Shown here piece by piece: positions 11,936-23,313 of a DNA stretch of 64,000 nt. Positions within the stretch are counted from its first letter, which is position 1, and every line of letters begins with the position of its first letter. This DNA is from Budorcas taxicolor (lineage: Eukaryota > Chordata > Mammalia > Artiodactyla > Bovidae). The stretch is from the NCBI RefSeq assembly GCF_023091745.1, contig NC_068935.1:21311775-21375774 (forward strand), given 5' to 3'. Under the pieces are notes generated by a model. The model worked only from the letters and a program-made list of their open reading frames with translations. It was not told where the DNA came from and ran no database searches. A program made the translations under genes and the position numbers.

Positions 11936-12681
11936 CAGTTCAGTTCAGTCACTCAGTCATCTCCGACTCTTTGTGACCCCATGGACTGTAGCACACCAGG
12001 CTTCCCTGTCCATCACCAACTCCCGGAGCTTATTCAAACCCATGTCCATTGAGTCAGTGATGCCATCCAACCATCTCATCTTCTGTCATCCCCTTCTCCT
12101 CCCACCTTCAATCTTTCCCAGCATCAGGGTCTTTTCAAATGAGTCAGATCTTCACATCAGGTGGCCAAAGTATTGGAGTTTCAGCTTCAGCATCAGTCCT
12201 TCCAATGAACACTCAGGACTGATTTCCTTTAGGATGGACTAGTTGGATCTCCTTGCAGTCCAAGGGACTCTCAAGAGTCTTCTCCAACACCACACTTCAA
12301 AAGCATCAGTTCTTCAGTGCTCAGCTTTCTTTATAGTCCAACTCTCACATCCAAACATGACTACTGGAAAAACCATAGCTTTGACTAGATGGACCTTTGT
12401 TGGCAAAGTAATGTCTCTGCTTTTTAATATGCTGACTAGCTTGGTCATAACTTTTCTTCCAAGGAGCAAGTGTCTTTTAATTTCATGGCTGCAGTCACCA
12501 TCTGCAGTGATTTTGGAGCCCCCCAAAATAAAGCCCTGTCACTGTTTCCACTGTTTCCCCATCTATTAGCCATGAAGTGATGGGATTAGATGCCATGATC
12601 TTAGTTTTCTGAATGTTGAGTTTTAAACCAACTTTTTCACTCTCCTCTTTCACTTTCATCAAGAGGCTCTTTAGTTCTTTC
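11936..12681 (-). mobile_element. BovB LINE 3' part, antisense
   Basis: The left edge is the reversed BovB terminus. The minus strand at 12526-12314 keeps a 70-codon stretch (KITADGDCSHEIKR, KVHLVKAMVFPVVMFGCESWT), but stops and indels break it elsewhere. Truncated near 12681, before the catalytic box. It is close in sequence to the 6845-8047 copy. Confidence 0.93.
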
Positions 12682-14860
12682 TAACAGATATTTAAAATGT
12701 TCCTGTGAACCTCACCCTACCCTGCCTCTGGCTAAATTATATGGGAGATGTATGTTAAATTAATTGGTAAGAGTTGTGAATGGTGGGGCCACTGGGGTTT
12801 TTCCTATAGTTCCTTGAGCTAAGAGACAATGGAAATGGAAAGCAAGAGGTATGTGGATAACAAAAATAAAGGCCTGCATCCTGATTCTTGGCAGTGTGGA
12901 TAGTGAGGCCTCATGACTCCGAAAAGGAAATGGCTATGGGATGTGCGTCTAAGATAGGACCATTAGACATCTCATAAAATATACCAATGTCCCAACAGAA
13001 AGATGGCCATGTCCCAAGCAGGCACTGAATAGTAGCTTCCTGATGAGTCCCGTGAGTCATCAGACAGGGACCGTATCAACAGAGCTGTGGCAACTTGTGT
13101 GAGCTAATAAACAAGACCAGATGGCTCCACTTTTCTCTCTTCTCAATGACTTAGTGTTGTGTAAGCTCTCACTGGAAGGAGTGTCAATTGCTCAGGCTGG
13201 TTATTGGGTGGGGTTAGACTCTAAATAAAGACAGCAAACTTTTTACTGGGGTTAATGGGAAGGGGAAGAATGTTAACAGGGGCTCCAGATACAATCTGAG
13301 CATTATCAGGATCATTGGTGAGGCTGGAAAAGATATTGTTCTAGGACCTAAGGATTCTTCTGAGAAACAGTTGTATGGGAAAGTAAACAAATCTGACTCT
13401 CAGAAATAAATTAGTATCTGAGGATGAGAGATAGACTTTAACTATAGCATGGTGTATATCAGATTGTATTTTAGGCCAGGCCTTGGAGACTGGAGTCTGA
13501 ACCCTTTAGCAAGGAGGCTGCTTTACTGCAGTAAATCTCCATAGGACATTGAAAACAAAAGAATCAGTAGCATGGGTGCCAACAGCTTTGGCAGCAACAT
13601 GATGCACGACCTCTAATACAGTGTCAGTACTCTAAGTGCAATTATCTGCAGTGTTGTTACAACAAAGAATTCAGCATCTACAATGTCACCTTGGTCCAAC
13701 AAAGAGTTTAGGCACTGGTGTTCCTGGTGAAAGCATCAGCATCCTGGAGCCATCTGTGGAGAGTAGCCACAAAATGCATCTTAACAATAGATAGGGACGG
13801 AAATGGGTTGTGATCCTTTCGAAGGAGATTGTTGCAGGCTGAGCAAATTAGTCAAGAAGCTCACTTTAAGATCCTATTCACCTCACTGCGAAGCATCTCA
13901 GCTACATTTCACCATCCTTGTCAAAGCAAGCAAAAAATGGCTATTGCCTGGACAACTGCAAGGGAGGGCATCAAGAAAGAATGGACTTTGTAGGTATGGA
14001 AAGAACAAGAGTTTGTGGTTGGAAGTAATAAAACTTCATGTGAGATTCTAAAGTTGCTTGCAGAATTCCTTTGGATATATATTTGATATATATCTAGCTT
14101 GCTCCTCCCTCCTCTGCCATGCAGGGCAAGACCATGTGGACATAAACATTTTTATCTGAGATGACATCAGTATCTTAACTCTTGTTTAACAGGTACCTAG
14201 GGAAAACTGGCAAAGAAAACCAACCAATAAATATCAATGATGCTTATTTGCAGATGTGACAAGAGGTACAGATATGACAAGAGGAACACCGGGAATCTTA
14301 CAGGAGAGTGAAAAGGTATTTGACCAAGGAGCCCTTCTACCACTACTATGAGGAAAAGAGAGGCCAAAAAGTAATACATGTTTCTAACATTACGATTATG
14401 TCGAGTATTACTTCAAGGTAAGTGTAAATGTAAAAAATAACCAGAAACTGAAGAATTCCTACTTCAGAAATGTAGTGTATGAACAAAGATCAACTTTGCT
14501 CACTTTCTGAGTGATAGTTTCAGGGCCACAGACCTAAAATTTAGTAGAAATAATGTTGAGACATCTGCCAATGTGACTTACAAGAACGAATTTCCAACTA
14601 AAAAGTCCTAACTCCCAGGCACTGTTTTCATTGACATTATTACTGTGTAACAAAAATCCATGTGCGACTGTTTTTGTGACCTAGCTGATATAACATACAG
14701 ATATGGAATATTTTTGTTTGAAACAAAAAATCCAGACAGATTGTTTATCAAGGTTATCTTTTCTGATTTGTTGATATATTATGAACATTTTTAAAAATGA
14801 ATAAGAATTAACCCCCACTGAGTTACACATTTATGTTCCCATCATATGAAATAAAACAGT
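12682..14860. other. Unassigned 2.2-kb stretch
   Basis: No young repeat. 13880-14010 faintly resembles internal sequence of ancient LTR elements ('gtcaaagcaagc', 'ctgcaagggaggg'), not firmly. An exon-like block at 14254-14417 is listed separately. Otherwise nothing recognised. Confidence 0.4.
14254..14417 (+). other. Exon-like block between good splice-site matches (no open frame)
   Basis: A pyrimidine-leaning acceptor 'tgcttatttgcag' ends at 14253 and a strong donor 'caag/gtaagtg' lies at 14418. All three frames of the 164-bp interval contain stops. Peptide-like runs do exist: CDKRYRYDKRNTGNLTGE in the second frame, and YLTKEPFYHYYEEKRGQKVI in a shifted one. It could be a decayed exon, a noncoding exon or chance. 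Confidence 0.15.
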
Positions 14861-15138
14861 GGACTTCCCTGGTGGTCCAGTGGTAAAGAATCCACCTGCC
14901 AATGCAGGGGACACAGGGTTTGATCCCTGGTCCGGGAAGATCCCACGTGCTGCTGGGCAACGATGCCCATGTACAACTACTGAAGTCTGCATGCCTAGAG
15001 CCTGTGCTCCACAACAAGAGAAGCCACCACAAAGAGAAGCCTGCACACCACAACTAGAGAGTAGCCCTTACTCTCCACAACTAGAGAAAAGCCCGCACAC
15101 AGCAATCAAGACCCAGTGTAGCTGTAAATAAATAAATA
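14861..15138 (+). mobile_element. CHR-type SINE, near full length
   Basis: Head 'acttccctggtggtccagtgg', then the repeated 'agaagcc..cacca' body, then an (AAAT)n tail at about 15126-15138. Confidence 0.93.
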
Positions 15139-15297
15139 CTTCAGAGTATTTATGGAAAATCATTTTAAGAAAACAAAAAATTAAGTAAAATAGTAATAAA
15201 TTGAAACTCTCCCAGAAATACCTAGATGTATTTTTTTTTCATTTATTTGTGTGATGAATATGTTGGTAATTATTCCAGCTATACTTTAAGTAGAATC

Positions 15298-15580
15298 TTG
15301 CTGCTGCTGCTGCTGCTGCTAAGTTGCTTCAGTCATGTCCATCTCTGTGAGACCCCATAGATGGCAGCCCACCAGGCTCCCCCATCCCTGGGATTCTCCA
15401 GGAAAGAACACTGGAATGGGTTGCATTTCCTTCTCCAATGCAGGAAGGTGAAAAGTGAGAGTGAAGTCACTCAGTTGTGTCCAACTCTTAGCGACCCCAT
15501 GGACTGCAGCCCACCAGGCTCCTCCATCCATGGGATTTCCAGGCAAGAGTACTGGAGTGGGGTTCCATTGCCTTCTCCAT
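15298..15580 (-). mobile_element. Bov-A2 SINE, full dimer, antisense
   Basis: (CTG)7-like start, two Bov-A monomers, ending 'ccttctccat'. Flanked by a 10-bp near-perfect duplication (aagtagaatc / aagtagcatc) at 15288-15297 and 15581-15590. Confidence 0.95.
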
Positions 15581-15789
15581 AAGTAGCATCCTAGAACCCC
15601 TCAATCCCTTACCATTCCATGCTGTTTTGTCACCATACCCAAACATCTGTTTTGTTTGTATCTGCTGAGTTCTGCAATACAAAGTTGGCTCCACTACAAG
15701 TGAATGCCATTTAATCTCAGTTCAGCTTTAAATACTGATTGGCAATTCTTTATTTCTTTACCCCTATGTTGATGTCCCTCAAGCAGCTG

Positions 15790-16585
15790 TTCGAAATTGT
15801 TTCACTCTTCAAAGGCTCTCAATCTTCAAAGAAGACAATCAAAGGAAGGAAACAGAACAATTTCAAAAAAGTATAGTTCATGAAAATATATCTGAAATAG
15901 AATTTGAAACTGCATATTATAAAAGGAAATTGACTCAGTCAAAGCAATGAGACATATTCGAGTAAAACTACTAGAGTCTAAGGGGGAAATGTCAGTGAAA
16001 GGACAAAATTGCTCATAAAGGAGAGAAAGCCAGATTGTTGTCAGACTTTGACAACAATCATTATGCCAGCAGGAAATGGAATAGCATGTTTAATATACTC
16101 AAGGAAAGAAAAGCTGAGCCAAAGATTTTATACCCAGTCTGATTTTCAAATAGAAAGGCAACAAATTTATCAACATGTGAGAAATCAGGGAATCTTGTTC
16201 CCACAGTTCTCTCCTTATTTTAGAGAACTATCTTCTAACAATCAAAACATCCAGAAATATTATCAACCTAAAGCCTGATGACATAGATCATTAATGGCAG
16301 CTAAAATGACAGAAAAGAGAAGCAACCCACATTGTGTACCTCCAAACAGAACACACCACTACCTAAGAAGCCAAGAGAAAAACACAAATAAACCCAAATC
16401 TGATTAGCCCTGTAGAACTAACTACTAATCTACAGGAAACTCAGGACTGAGAAGCATATTAAACTGCAACAGAGAATGTCATCAAGTGAAATCAAGACTG
16501 TGGGAAACTCTAGAGACAAAGGACACCATTTCTTCAACAAGTAAATTACAATAGTAGGAGGATAGTCGCTGAAATAAAAGAGGCA
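15790..16585 (+). mobile_element. Possible ancient LINE (HAL1/L1-like) relic
   Basis: An A-rich sense strand with a broken 89-codon frame (16009-16278; KEKLSQRFYTQSDFQI). Blocks such as 'tcaacatgtgagaaatcagg' recall old LINE 3' sequences. Identification is from general resemblance only. Confidence 0.3.
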
Positions 16586-16588
16586 TAT

Positions 16589-16755
16589 GGTGAATTTCCT
16601 GGTGGTCCAATGTTTAAGACTTGGCCTTCCACTGCAGGAGGCCTGGGTTTGATCACTGGTTGGGGAGCTAAGATTCCACATGCCTCACAGCCAAAAAACC
16701 AAAACATAAAATAGCAGCAATATTGTAACAAATTCAATAAAGATTTTAAAAGAGA
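16589..16755 (+). mobile_element. CHR-1-like SINE, short form
   Basis: Head 'tttcctggtggtcca', tRNA-like body with 'gggtttgatcactgg', then 'aacaaattcaataaagattt' and an A-rich/(GA)n tail. Confidence 0.85.
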
Positions 16756-16802
16756 GAGAGAGACTTCTGGCAGAGAGGGAAGTATAACTAAACTAGTGCT
16801 TA

Positions 16803-16952
16803 AGTTAAGTCTTTGTCACTCAGTTGTGTGTCTGACTCTGCAACCCCAAGGACTGTAGTCTGCCAGGCTCCTCTGTCCATGGGATTTCCCAGCAAGATTA
16901 CTGGAGTGGGTTGCCATTTCCTCCTCCAGGGGATCTTCCCAATCCAGGAATA
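16803..16952 (-). mobile_element. Bov-tA SINE, antisense, head missing
   Basis: Contains the reversed tail and middle ('ccaggctcctctgtccatgg', 'ggggatcttcccaatcc'). It stops before the reversed tRNA head. Confidence 0.9.
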
Positions 16953-17344
16953 ACGTTTGTGTGATAAACTTATAAAGAAAGAAGTAATCGCTATGAAGGT
17001 TAGAATTGTGATTACTTTTGAGAAGAGGAAAGGGGTTGTGGGTAGGGTAGGACATGGCAAAATTCTACTTTTTAACCTAGGTGGTGGTTTTAAAGTTGTC
17101 TGCCTCATAAAAACTGGTTGACTTATACATTTGTTCTAGGGAATTTCTTGTATCTGTTAGATATTATACTAAAGAAAACTATTTTTAAAATAACTATATA
17201 TTGCTTCATATACTTTTATGTTAAAGGATTGATGCATTAATAGCCAGTCCAAATACACAGAATTTTACACAGCAGGGCAGGTCTAGAAAGGTCTAGTTGT
17301 TTAGAAGATAATGAACAACTTAGGGTTTATGAGGACTCCTGCAG

Positions 17345-17466
17345 CAAAAAAAAAAAAGAAGAGAAAGAGGAACAGGAGGAGGGGATGGTGGGGAGGGGAG
17401 GGGGGAAGGAGGGAAGTAGGGAAAGGCAAAAGGAGAGGAGGAGAGATAGGGAAAGGGAAAAGGACA
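17345..17466. repeat. Polypurine tract (A/G-rich, about 120 bp)
   Basis: Almost uninterrupted purines on the plus strand, beginning with an A12-like run and followed by GGAGG and GGGAAA clusters. Such mirror-prone tracts can form triplex DNA; that is inference. Confidence 0.85.
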
Positions 17467-17799
17467 CCATAAAACACATTCTCCTGCTCTTATCTATAAG
17501 AAGTCTCATCACTTCCATTATTTTTGTTGTAAGTGGAGTTTCCTCATGTTTACAACAAATAAGCAACAGAGAACTGTTTAAGAAATCAGTGTGCACAAAG
17601 ACTTAGGCAAATACTGCTACTTAACACAGTTGCCTATAGAAGACCAAAGCTAACAAAACCAACAACTGTGTCTGGAAGTTATATCTTTTGAAATTTTATG
17701 TTTACAATGCTATAACTGTATTTTAATATTCAACCATATGAATAATGGAAGGAGAATTTACCTGGAAGTGAGATTTGGAGTAGCCCAACTACACTGTAT

Positions 17800-20462
17800 T
17801 TTTAAAATTTAGCGTTTTTATTTTTATTGAAGGATAATTGCTTTACAGAATTTTGCTGTTTTCTGTCAAACCTCAACATAAATCAGCCATAGGTATACAT
17901 ATATCCCCTCTTTTTTGAAACTCCCTCCCATCTTCCTCCCCATCCCACCCCTCTAGGTTGATACAGAGCCGCTGTTTGAGTTTCCTGAGCCATACAGCGA
18001 ATTCCCGTTGGCTATCTATTTTACATATGGTAATGTAAGTTTCCATGTTACTCTCTCCATACATCTCACCCTCTCCTCCCCTCTCCCCATGTCCATAAGT
18101 CTATTCTCTATGTCTGTTTCTCCATTGCTGCCCTGTAAATAAATGCTTCATAACCATTTTCCTAGATTCCATATATATGTGTTAGAATATGGTATTTATC
18201 TTTATCTTTCTGACTCATTTCACTCTGTAAAATAGGTTCTAGGTTCATCCACCTCATCAGAACTGACACAAATGTGTTCCTTTTTATGGCTGAGTAATAT
18301 TTCATTGGGTATATGTACCACAACTTCTTCATCCATTCACCTGTCGATGGATATCTAGGTTGCTTCCATGTTCTAGCTATTGTAAATAGTGCTGCAATGA
18401 ACAATGGGATACATGTGTCTCTTTCAATTTTGGTTTCCTCTGTATATATGCCTAGGAGTGGGGTTGCTGGATCATATGGTGGTTTTAATCATAGTTTTTA
18501 AAGGAATCTCCGCCATCTTCCATAGTGGCTATATCAATTTACATTCCCACCAACAGTGCAAGAGTGTTCCCTTTTCTCCACACCTTCTCCAGCATTTATT
18601 GTTTGTAGACTTTTTGATAAGGGCCATTCTGACTGGTGTGAGGTGATATCTCATTGAAGTTTTGATTTGCATTTCTCTAATAATGAGCAATGTTGAGCAT
18701 CTTTTCATGTGTTTGTTAGCCATCTGTATGTCTTCTTTGGAGAAATGTCTGTTTAGGTCTTCTTCCCACTTTTTGATTGGGTTGTTTGTTTTTCTGGTAT
18801 TGAGTTGTATGAGCTGCTTGTATATTTTAGAAATTAATCCTTGTCAGTTGTTTCATTTGTATTATTTTCTCCCATTCTGAGGGTTTTCTTTTCACCTTGC
18901 TTATAGTTTCCTTTGTTGTGCAAAAGCTTTTAAGTTTAATCAGGTTCTAGTTATTTATTTTTTTTTTATTTCTGTTACTCTAGAAGGTGGGTCATAGAGG
19001 ATCTTGCTTTGATATATCTCATCGAATGTTCTGCCTATATTTTCCTGTAAGGGTTTTATAGTTTCTGGTCTTACATTTAGGTCTTTAGTCCATTTTGAGT
19101 TTATCTTTGTGTATGGTGTTAGGGAGTCTTCTAATTTCATTCTTTTACATAGAGCTGTCCGGTTTTCCCGGCACCATTTATTGAAGAGGCTCTTTTGCCC
19201 CATTGTATATTCTTGCCTCCTTTTTAAAAAATAACGTACCCATAGGTGCATGTGTTTATTTCTAGGCTATATTGTTTCATTGGTCTATATTTCTGTTTTT
19301 GTGCCAGTACCATAATGTCTTGATGACTATAGCTTTGTAATATAACATGAAGTCAGGAAGCTTGATTTCTCCAGCTCCATTCTTCTTTCTCAAGATTGCT
19401 TTGGCTACTCAGGGTCTTCTGTGTTTCCATATGAATTGTGAAATTTTTTATTCTAGTTCTGTGAAAAATGCCATTGGTAATTTGATAGGGATCGCATTGA
19501 ATCTGTAGAATGCATTTGGTAGGATAGTCATTTTCACAATATTCATTCTTCCTACCCAGGAACATGGAATATCTCTCCATCTGTTTATGTTATCTTTGAT
19601 TTCTTTCACTAGTGTCTTATAATTTTCTGTGTACAGTTCTTTCATCTCCTTAGGTAAGTTTATTCCTAGATATTTAATTCTTTTTGTTGCAATGGTGAAT
19701 GGGATTGATTTCTTAATTACTCTTTTTGATTTTTTGTTGTTAGTATATAGAAATGCAAGTGATTTATGTGTACTGATTTTGTATCCTGCAACTTTACTAA
19801 ATTCACTGATTAGCTCTAGTAATTTTCTGATACAATCTTTAGGGTTTTCTATGTACAGTATCATGTCATCTGCAAACAGTGAGAGCTTTACTTCTTTTCT
19901 GATCTGGATTCCTTTTATTTCTTTTTCTTCTCTGACTGCTGTAGCTAGGATTTCCAGAACTATATTGAATAATAATGGCAAAATTGGACACCCTTGTCTT
20001 GTTCCTGATCTAATGGGGAATGCTTTCAGTTTTTCACCCTTGAGAATAATGTTTACTGTAAGCTTATCATATATGGCCTTTACTGTGTTGAGCTAGATTC
20101 CTTCTATGCCCATTTTGTAAAGAGTTTTAATCATAAATAGGTGCTTAATTTTGTCAAAGGCTTTTTCTGCATCTATTGAGATTATCATATGGTTTTTATC
20201 TTTCAATTTGTTAATATGGTGTATCACATTGATTCATTTGTGTATATTGAAGAATTATGAGCTTTTTGATGTGTTGCTGAATTCTGTTTGCTAAAATTTT
20301 GTTGAGGACTTTTGCATCTATGTTCATCAGTGATATTGGTCTGTAGTTTTCTTTGTGTTGTCTTTGGTTTCGGTATCAGGGTGATGGTGGCCTCATAGAA
20401 TGAATTTGGAAGTGTTCCTTCCTCTGCAATTTTTTTGAAAGAGTTTTAGAACAGGCATTAGC
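17800..20462 (-). mobile_element. Ruminant L1, antisense, ORF2 C-terminal half and 3' UTR
   Basis: Less decayed than the L1 at 1-3197. The 3' UTR lies at about 17800-18160. On the minus strand the ORF2 remnant reads in pieces. 19981-19448 (177 codons) contains the RT catalytic box FADD (codons at 19865-19876) and KIKYLGI-like thumb sequence. 19251-18955, 18723-18529 and 18404-18162 carry the downstream ORF2 region, ending in the familiar WWECKLI and YPSTGEWMKKLWYI-type blocks. Frameshifts separate these pieces, so no functional protein is encoded. The right end is cut by a BovB at 20471. Confidence 0.93.
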
Positions 20463-20470
20463 TCTTCTCC

Positions 20471-20932
20471 AAAGGTCCGTCCAGTCAAGGCTATGGTTTT
20501 TCCAGTAGTCATGTACGGATGTGAGAGTTGGACTGTGAAGAAAGCTGAGCACCAAAGAATTGATGCTTTTGAACCGTGGTGTTGGAGAAGACTGAGAGTC
20601 CCTTGGACTGCAAGGAGATCCAACCAGTCCATTCTGAAGGAGATCAGCCCTGGGTGTTCTTTGGAAGGAATGATGCTAAAGCTGAAGCTCCAGTACTTTG
20701 GCCACCTCATGCAAAGTTGACTCATTGGAAAAGACTGATGCTGGGAGGGATTGGGGGCAGGAGGAAAAGGGGACAACAGAGGATGAGATGGCTGGATTGC
20801 ATCACCGACTCAATGGACATGAGTTTGAGTGAACTCTGGGAGTTGGTGCTGGACAGGGAAGTCTGGTGTGCTGCAATTCGTGGGCTCACAAAGAGTTGGA
20901 CACGACTGAGTGACTGAACTGAACTGAACTGA
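20471..20932 (+). mobile_element. BovB LINE 3' end, sense
   Basis: Encodes the C-terminal RT segment (20493-20720, MVFPVVMYGCESWTVKKAE, then frame-shifted). It ends in three copies of 'gaact', the BovB terminus. It lies at the junction between the L1 and the Tigger relic. Confidence 0.94.
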
Positions 20933-20939
20933 AACCATG

Positions 20940-22102
20940 CTCTGAACATATGTTGTCATTATGGCTTTTTTGTTCTATTTATATGTTCCAGGCAGAATCA
21001 ATTTAGCATAATTCTGAACGCATAGGATTTGTAGAATGGTAAATGAACATTGGCTTTTCAACTTTTTTTGGGGCTGCACTGGCCCCCAAAAAGAGAGTGA
21101 ACCTGTCCTTTGAAACCAGGCACTGACTTCTCCTCTCTAGTTCTAAGTCCTAGATGGTATCTTCTTCCAACAGAAGGCTATTTCATCTACATTGAAAATC
21201 TGGTTTTTAGCATAGCTACCCTCATGAATTATCTTAGTTAGGTTTTCTAGATAACTTGCTGCAGCTTCTACATCAGCACTTGCTGCTTTTCCTTGCACTT
21301 TGATGTTACAGAAACACTTTCTTTTCTCAAACGTCATGAACCAACCTCTGCTACCTACAAACTTTTCTTCTGCAGCTTCCTTACCTCTCTCAGCCTTCAC
21401 AGAAGTAAGAGAGTTACGGCCTTGCTCTTGATTAGCCTTTGGCTTAAGGGAATATTCTGACTGGTTTGATCTTCCATCCAGACCACTAAAACTTTCTCCA
21501 TATCAGCAATGAAGGTTATTTCTGTTTCTTAACATTCAAGTGCTTACTGGTGTAGCACTTTCCATTTCCTTCAAGAATTTTTCCTTTGTTATTAATAATT
21601 TGGCTAACTGTTTGGTGCAAGAGCGCTAGTTTTTTGTCTATCTTGGCTTTTGATGTGCCTTCCTCACTAAGCTTAATCAAATTTTCTAGCTTTTGGTTTA
21701 AAGTTTGAGACAAGTGACTCTTCCTTTCATTTGAACACTTAGAGTTATTAGTTGGCCTAATTTTCAATATTGTTTTGTCTCAGACTCAGAGTCTCAGATA
21801 ATAGAACACACACAATATTTATTAAGTTTGCTGTTTTATATGACTGTAGTTTGTGGACCCCAAAATGATTACAATAGTAACGTAAAAGATCACTGATTAC
21901 AGGTCAGCGTAACAAGTATAATAATGATGAAAAATTGAAACAAAGTTTGAGAATTACCAAAATGTGACATAGAGATACAAAATGAGAAAATGCTGTTGGA
22001 AAAATGGTGCCTATAGACTTATTTGATGTAGGGTTGCCACAAACCTTCAGATTGTGAAAAATACAGTATCTGTGAAACACAATAAAACAAAGCATGTCTA
22101 TA
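20940..22102 (-). mobile_element. Tigger1-like DNA transposon relic (pogo/Tc1-mariner superfamily)
   Basis: The minus strand encodes two transposase remnants. 21767-21516 is the DNA-binding N-terminus (NQKLENLIKLSEEGTSKAKI, LHQTVSQI). 21400-21143 is the CENPB-like domain up to the first catalytic Asp (GWFMTFEKRK, AASADVEAAA, IFNVDE). The two are separated by stops and indels. The right edge 'aataaaacaaagcatg' resembles the element's terminal region. The rest of the DDE domain and the other end are missing, next to the BovB insertion. Confidence 0.88.
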
Positions 22103-23082
22103 ATTCATTCAGAATCCAGTATCACTTGGATTAATTCTGATGATGATGGTTCCCCCCTCCTCCTTCAAACAAGCATTTGCTTCTATGAATCAGAAAACAC
22201 GTAGAGAAACAAACATGCTGCGTGTAATTTTGGCAACAACTTCCTAATTGTCTCTTCCTTCAGGTAAGCATTTAAGTATATTCCCCAGACCCCACAGCTA
22301 TCTCATCCAACCTCAGATATCACTGGAATTAATTTCAGTGTTTGCCCACAGCCTGAGCTTTCCCCTGGGCTTTGGGGTTTTGTCTGTTTCTTTGCCTATT
22401 CCCACCCTCAAGCCTTGCCTTTTTCTTGTGCTGTTTTTGCTCTTTTCACTCTAGTTAGCACTGTATGTCACACCTCTCCACCTCATAAGAATATAAGATT
22501 CTTCAACTTGGCATCTATAAATCACCTGACTGCTTGGCTTAAGGGGTGTTTGAGGCTGACACATTTTAGCCTTGGGATTGGATATACAAAGCCCATATTT
22601 AAAAATATAAAGAGAGAGAAAGGACAAGCGGTAGGAGATCAAAAGAGTACAAACAAGCTGGTCCTATAATGTGGCTTACAATCAGAAAGAGCTGAAGAAT
22701 GCCAGCTTTGATGTAGAAAAGAAAATTCAACAAAAAAGGACTTCGTCCACTCTCTATTTATAAACTTGAGAGTCATGAGCATATTTGATAATCAGTCTTT
22801 CTATCAGGAAACCCTCTGATAGGCTCTGCCTTTTATCACAAAGCTCTTTTCCAGAAAGTTCTGTCCTCATCCCTCCACCTTCAGAGAAACACTCAAGGGA
22901 GAAGGGATTTAGTTCAGCTATTCTTCATCCAAACACATCTGACCTTCTACCTCACTGTTTGCTTCTTCCTAAATGTCTTCATGCCCCTGCCCTTGTAAAA
23001 ATTCCCAGAGAGGGGAATTCTACTCAGTCCTCATTCCATCAATCATATTCTGAGTCTGCCCCTGATATTTTCTGTAACTAGG
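22103..23082. other. Unassigned sequence
   Basis: No gene or named repeat. Short frames at 22248-22669 look accidental. Confidence 0.45.
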
Positions 23083-23091
23083 CTTCATAAG

Positions 23092-23304
23092 GGCTTCCTC
23101 GATGGCTCAGATGGTAAAGAATCTTCCTGCAATGTGGAAGACCCCAGGTTTGATCCCTGGATCAGAAATATTCCCTGGAGGAGGAAATGTCAACCCACTC
23201 CAGTATTCTTGCCTGTGAAATCCCATGGACAGAGGAGCCTGGTGGGCTACAGTCCATGGGGTCACAAAAGAGTTGGATACAACTGAGTGATTAAACAACA
23301 AAGT
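23092..23304 (+). mobile_element. Bov-tA SINE with target-site duplication
   Basis: Head 'gcttcctcgatggctcaga' to tail 'gttggatacaactgagtga'. The 9-bp duplication cttcataag lies at 23083-23091 and 23305-23313. Confidence 0.94.
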
Positions 23305-23313
23305 CTTCATAAG

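Noticed and set aside
19448..19981. 177-codon minus-strand frame with a polymerase motif as a possible gene
   Set aside because: It is L1 ORF2 (FADD box) with frameshifts on both sides; a transposon remnant.
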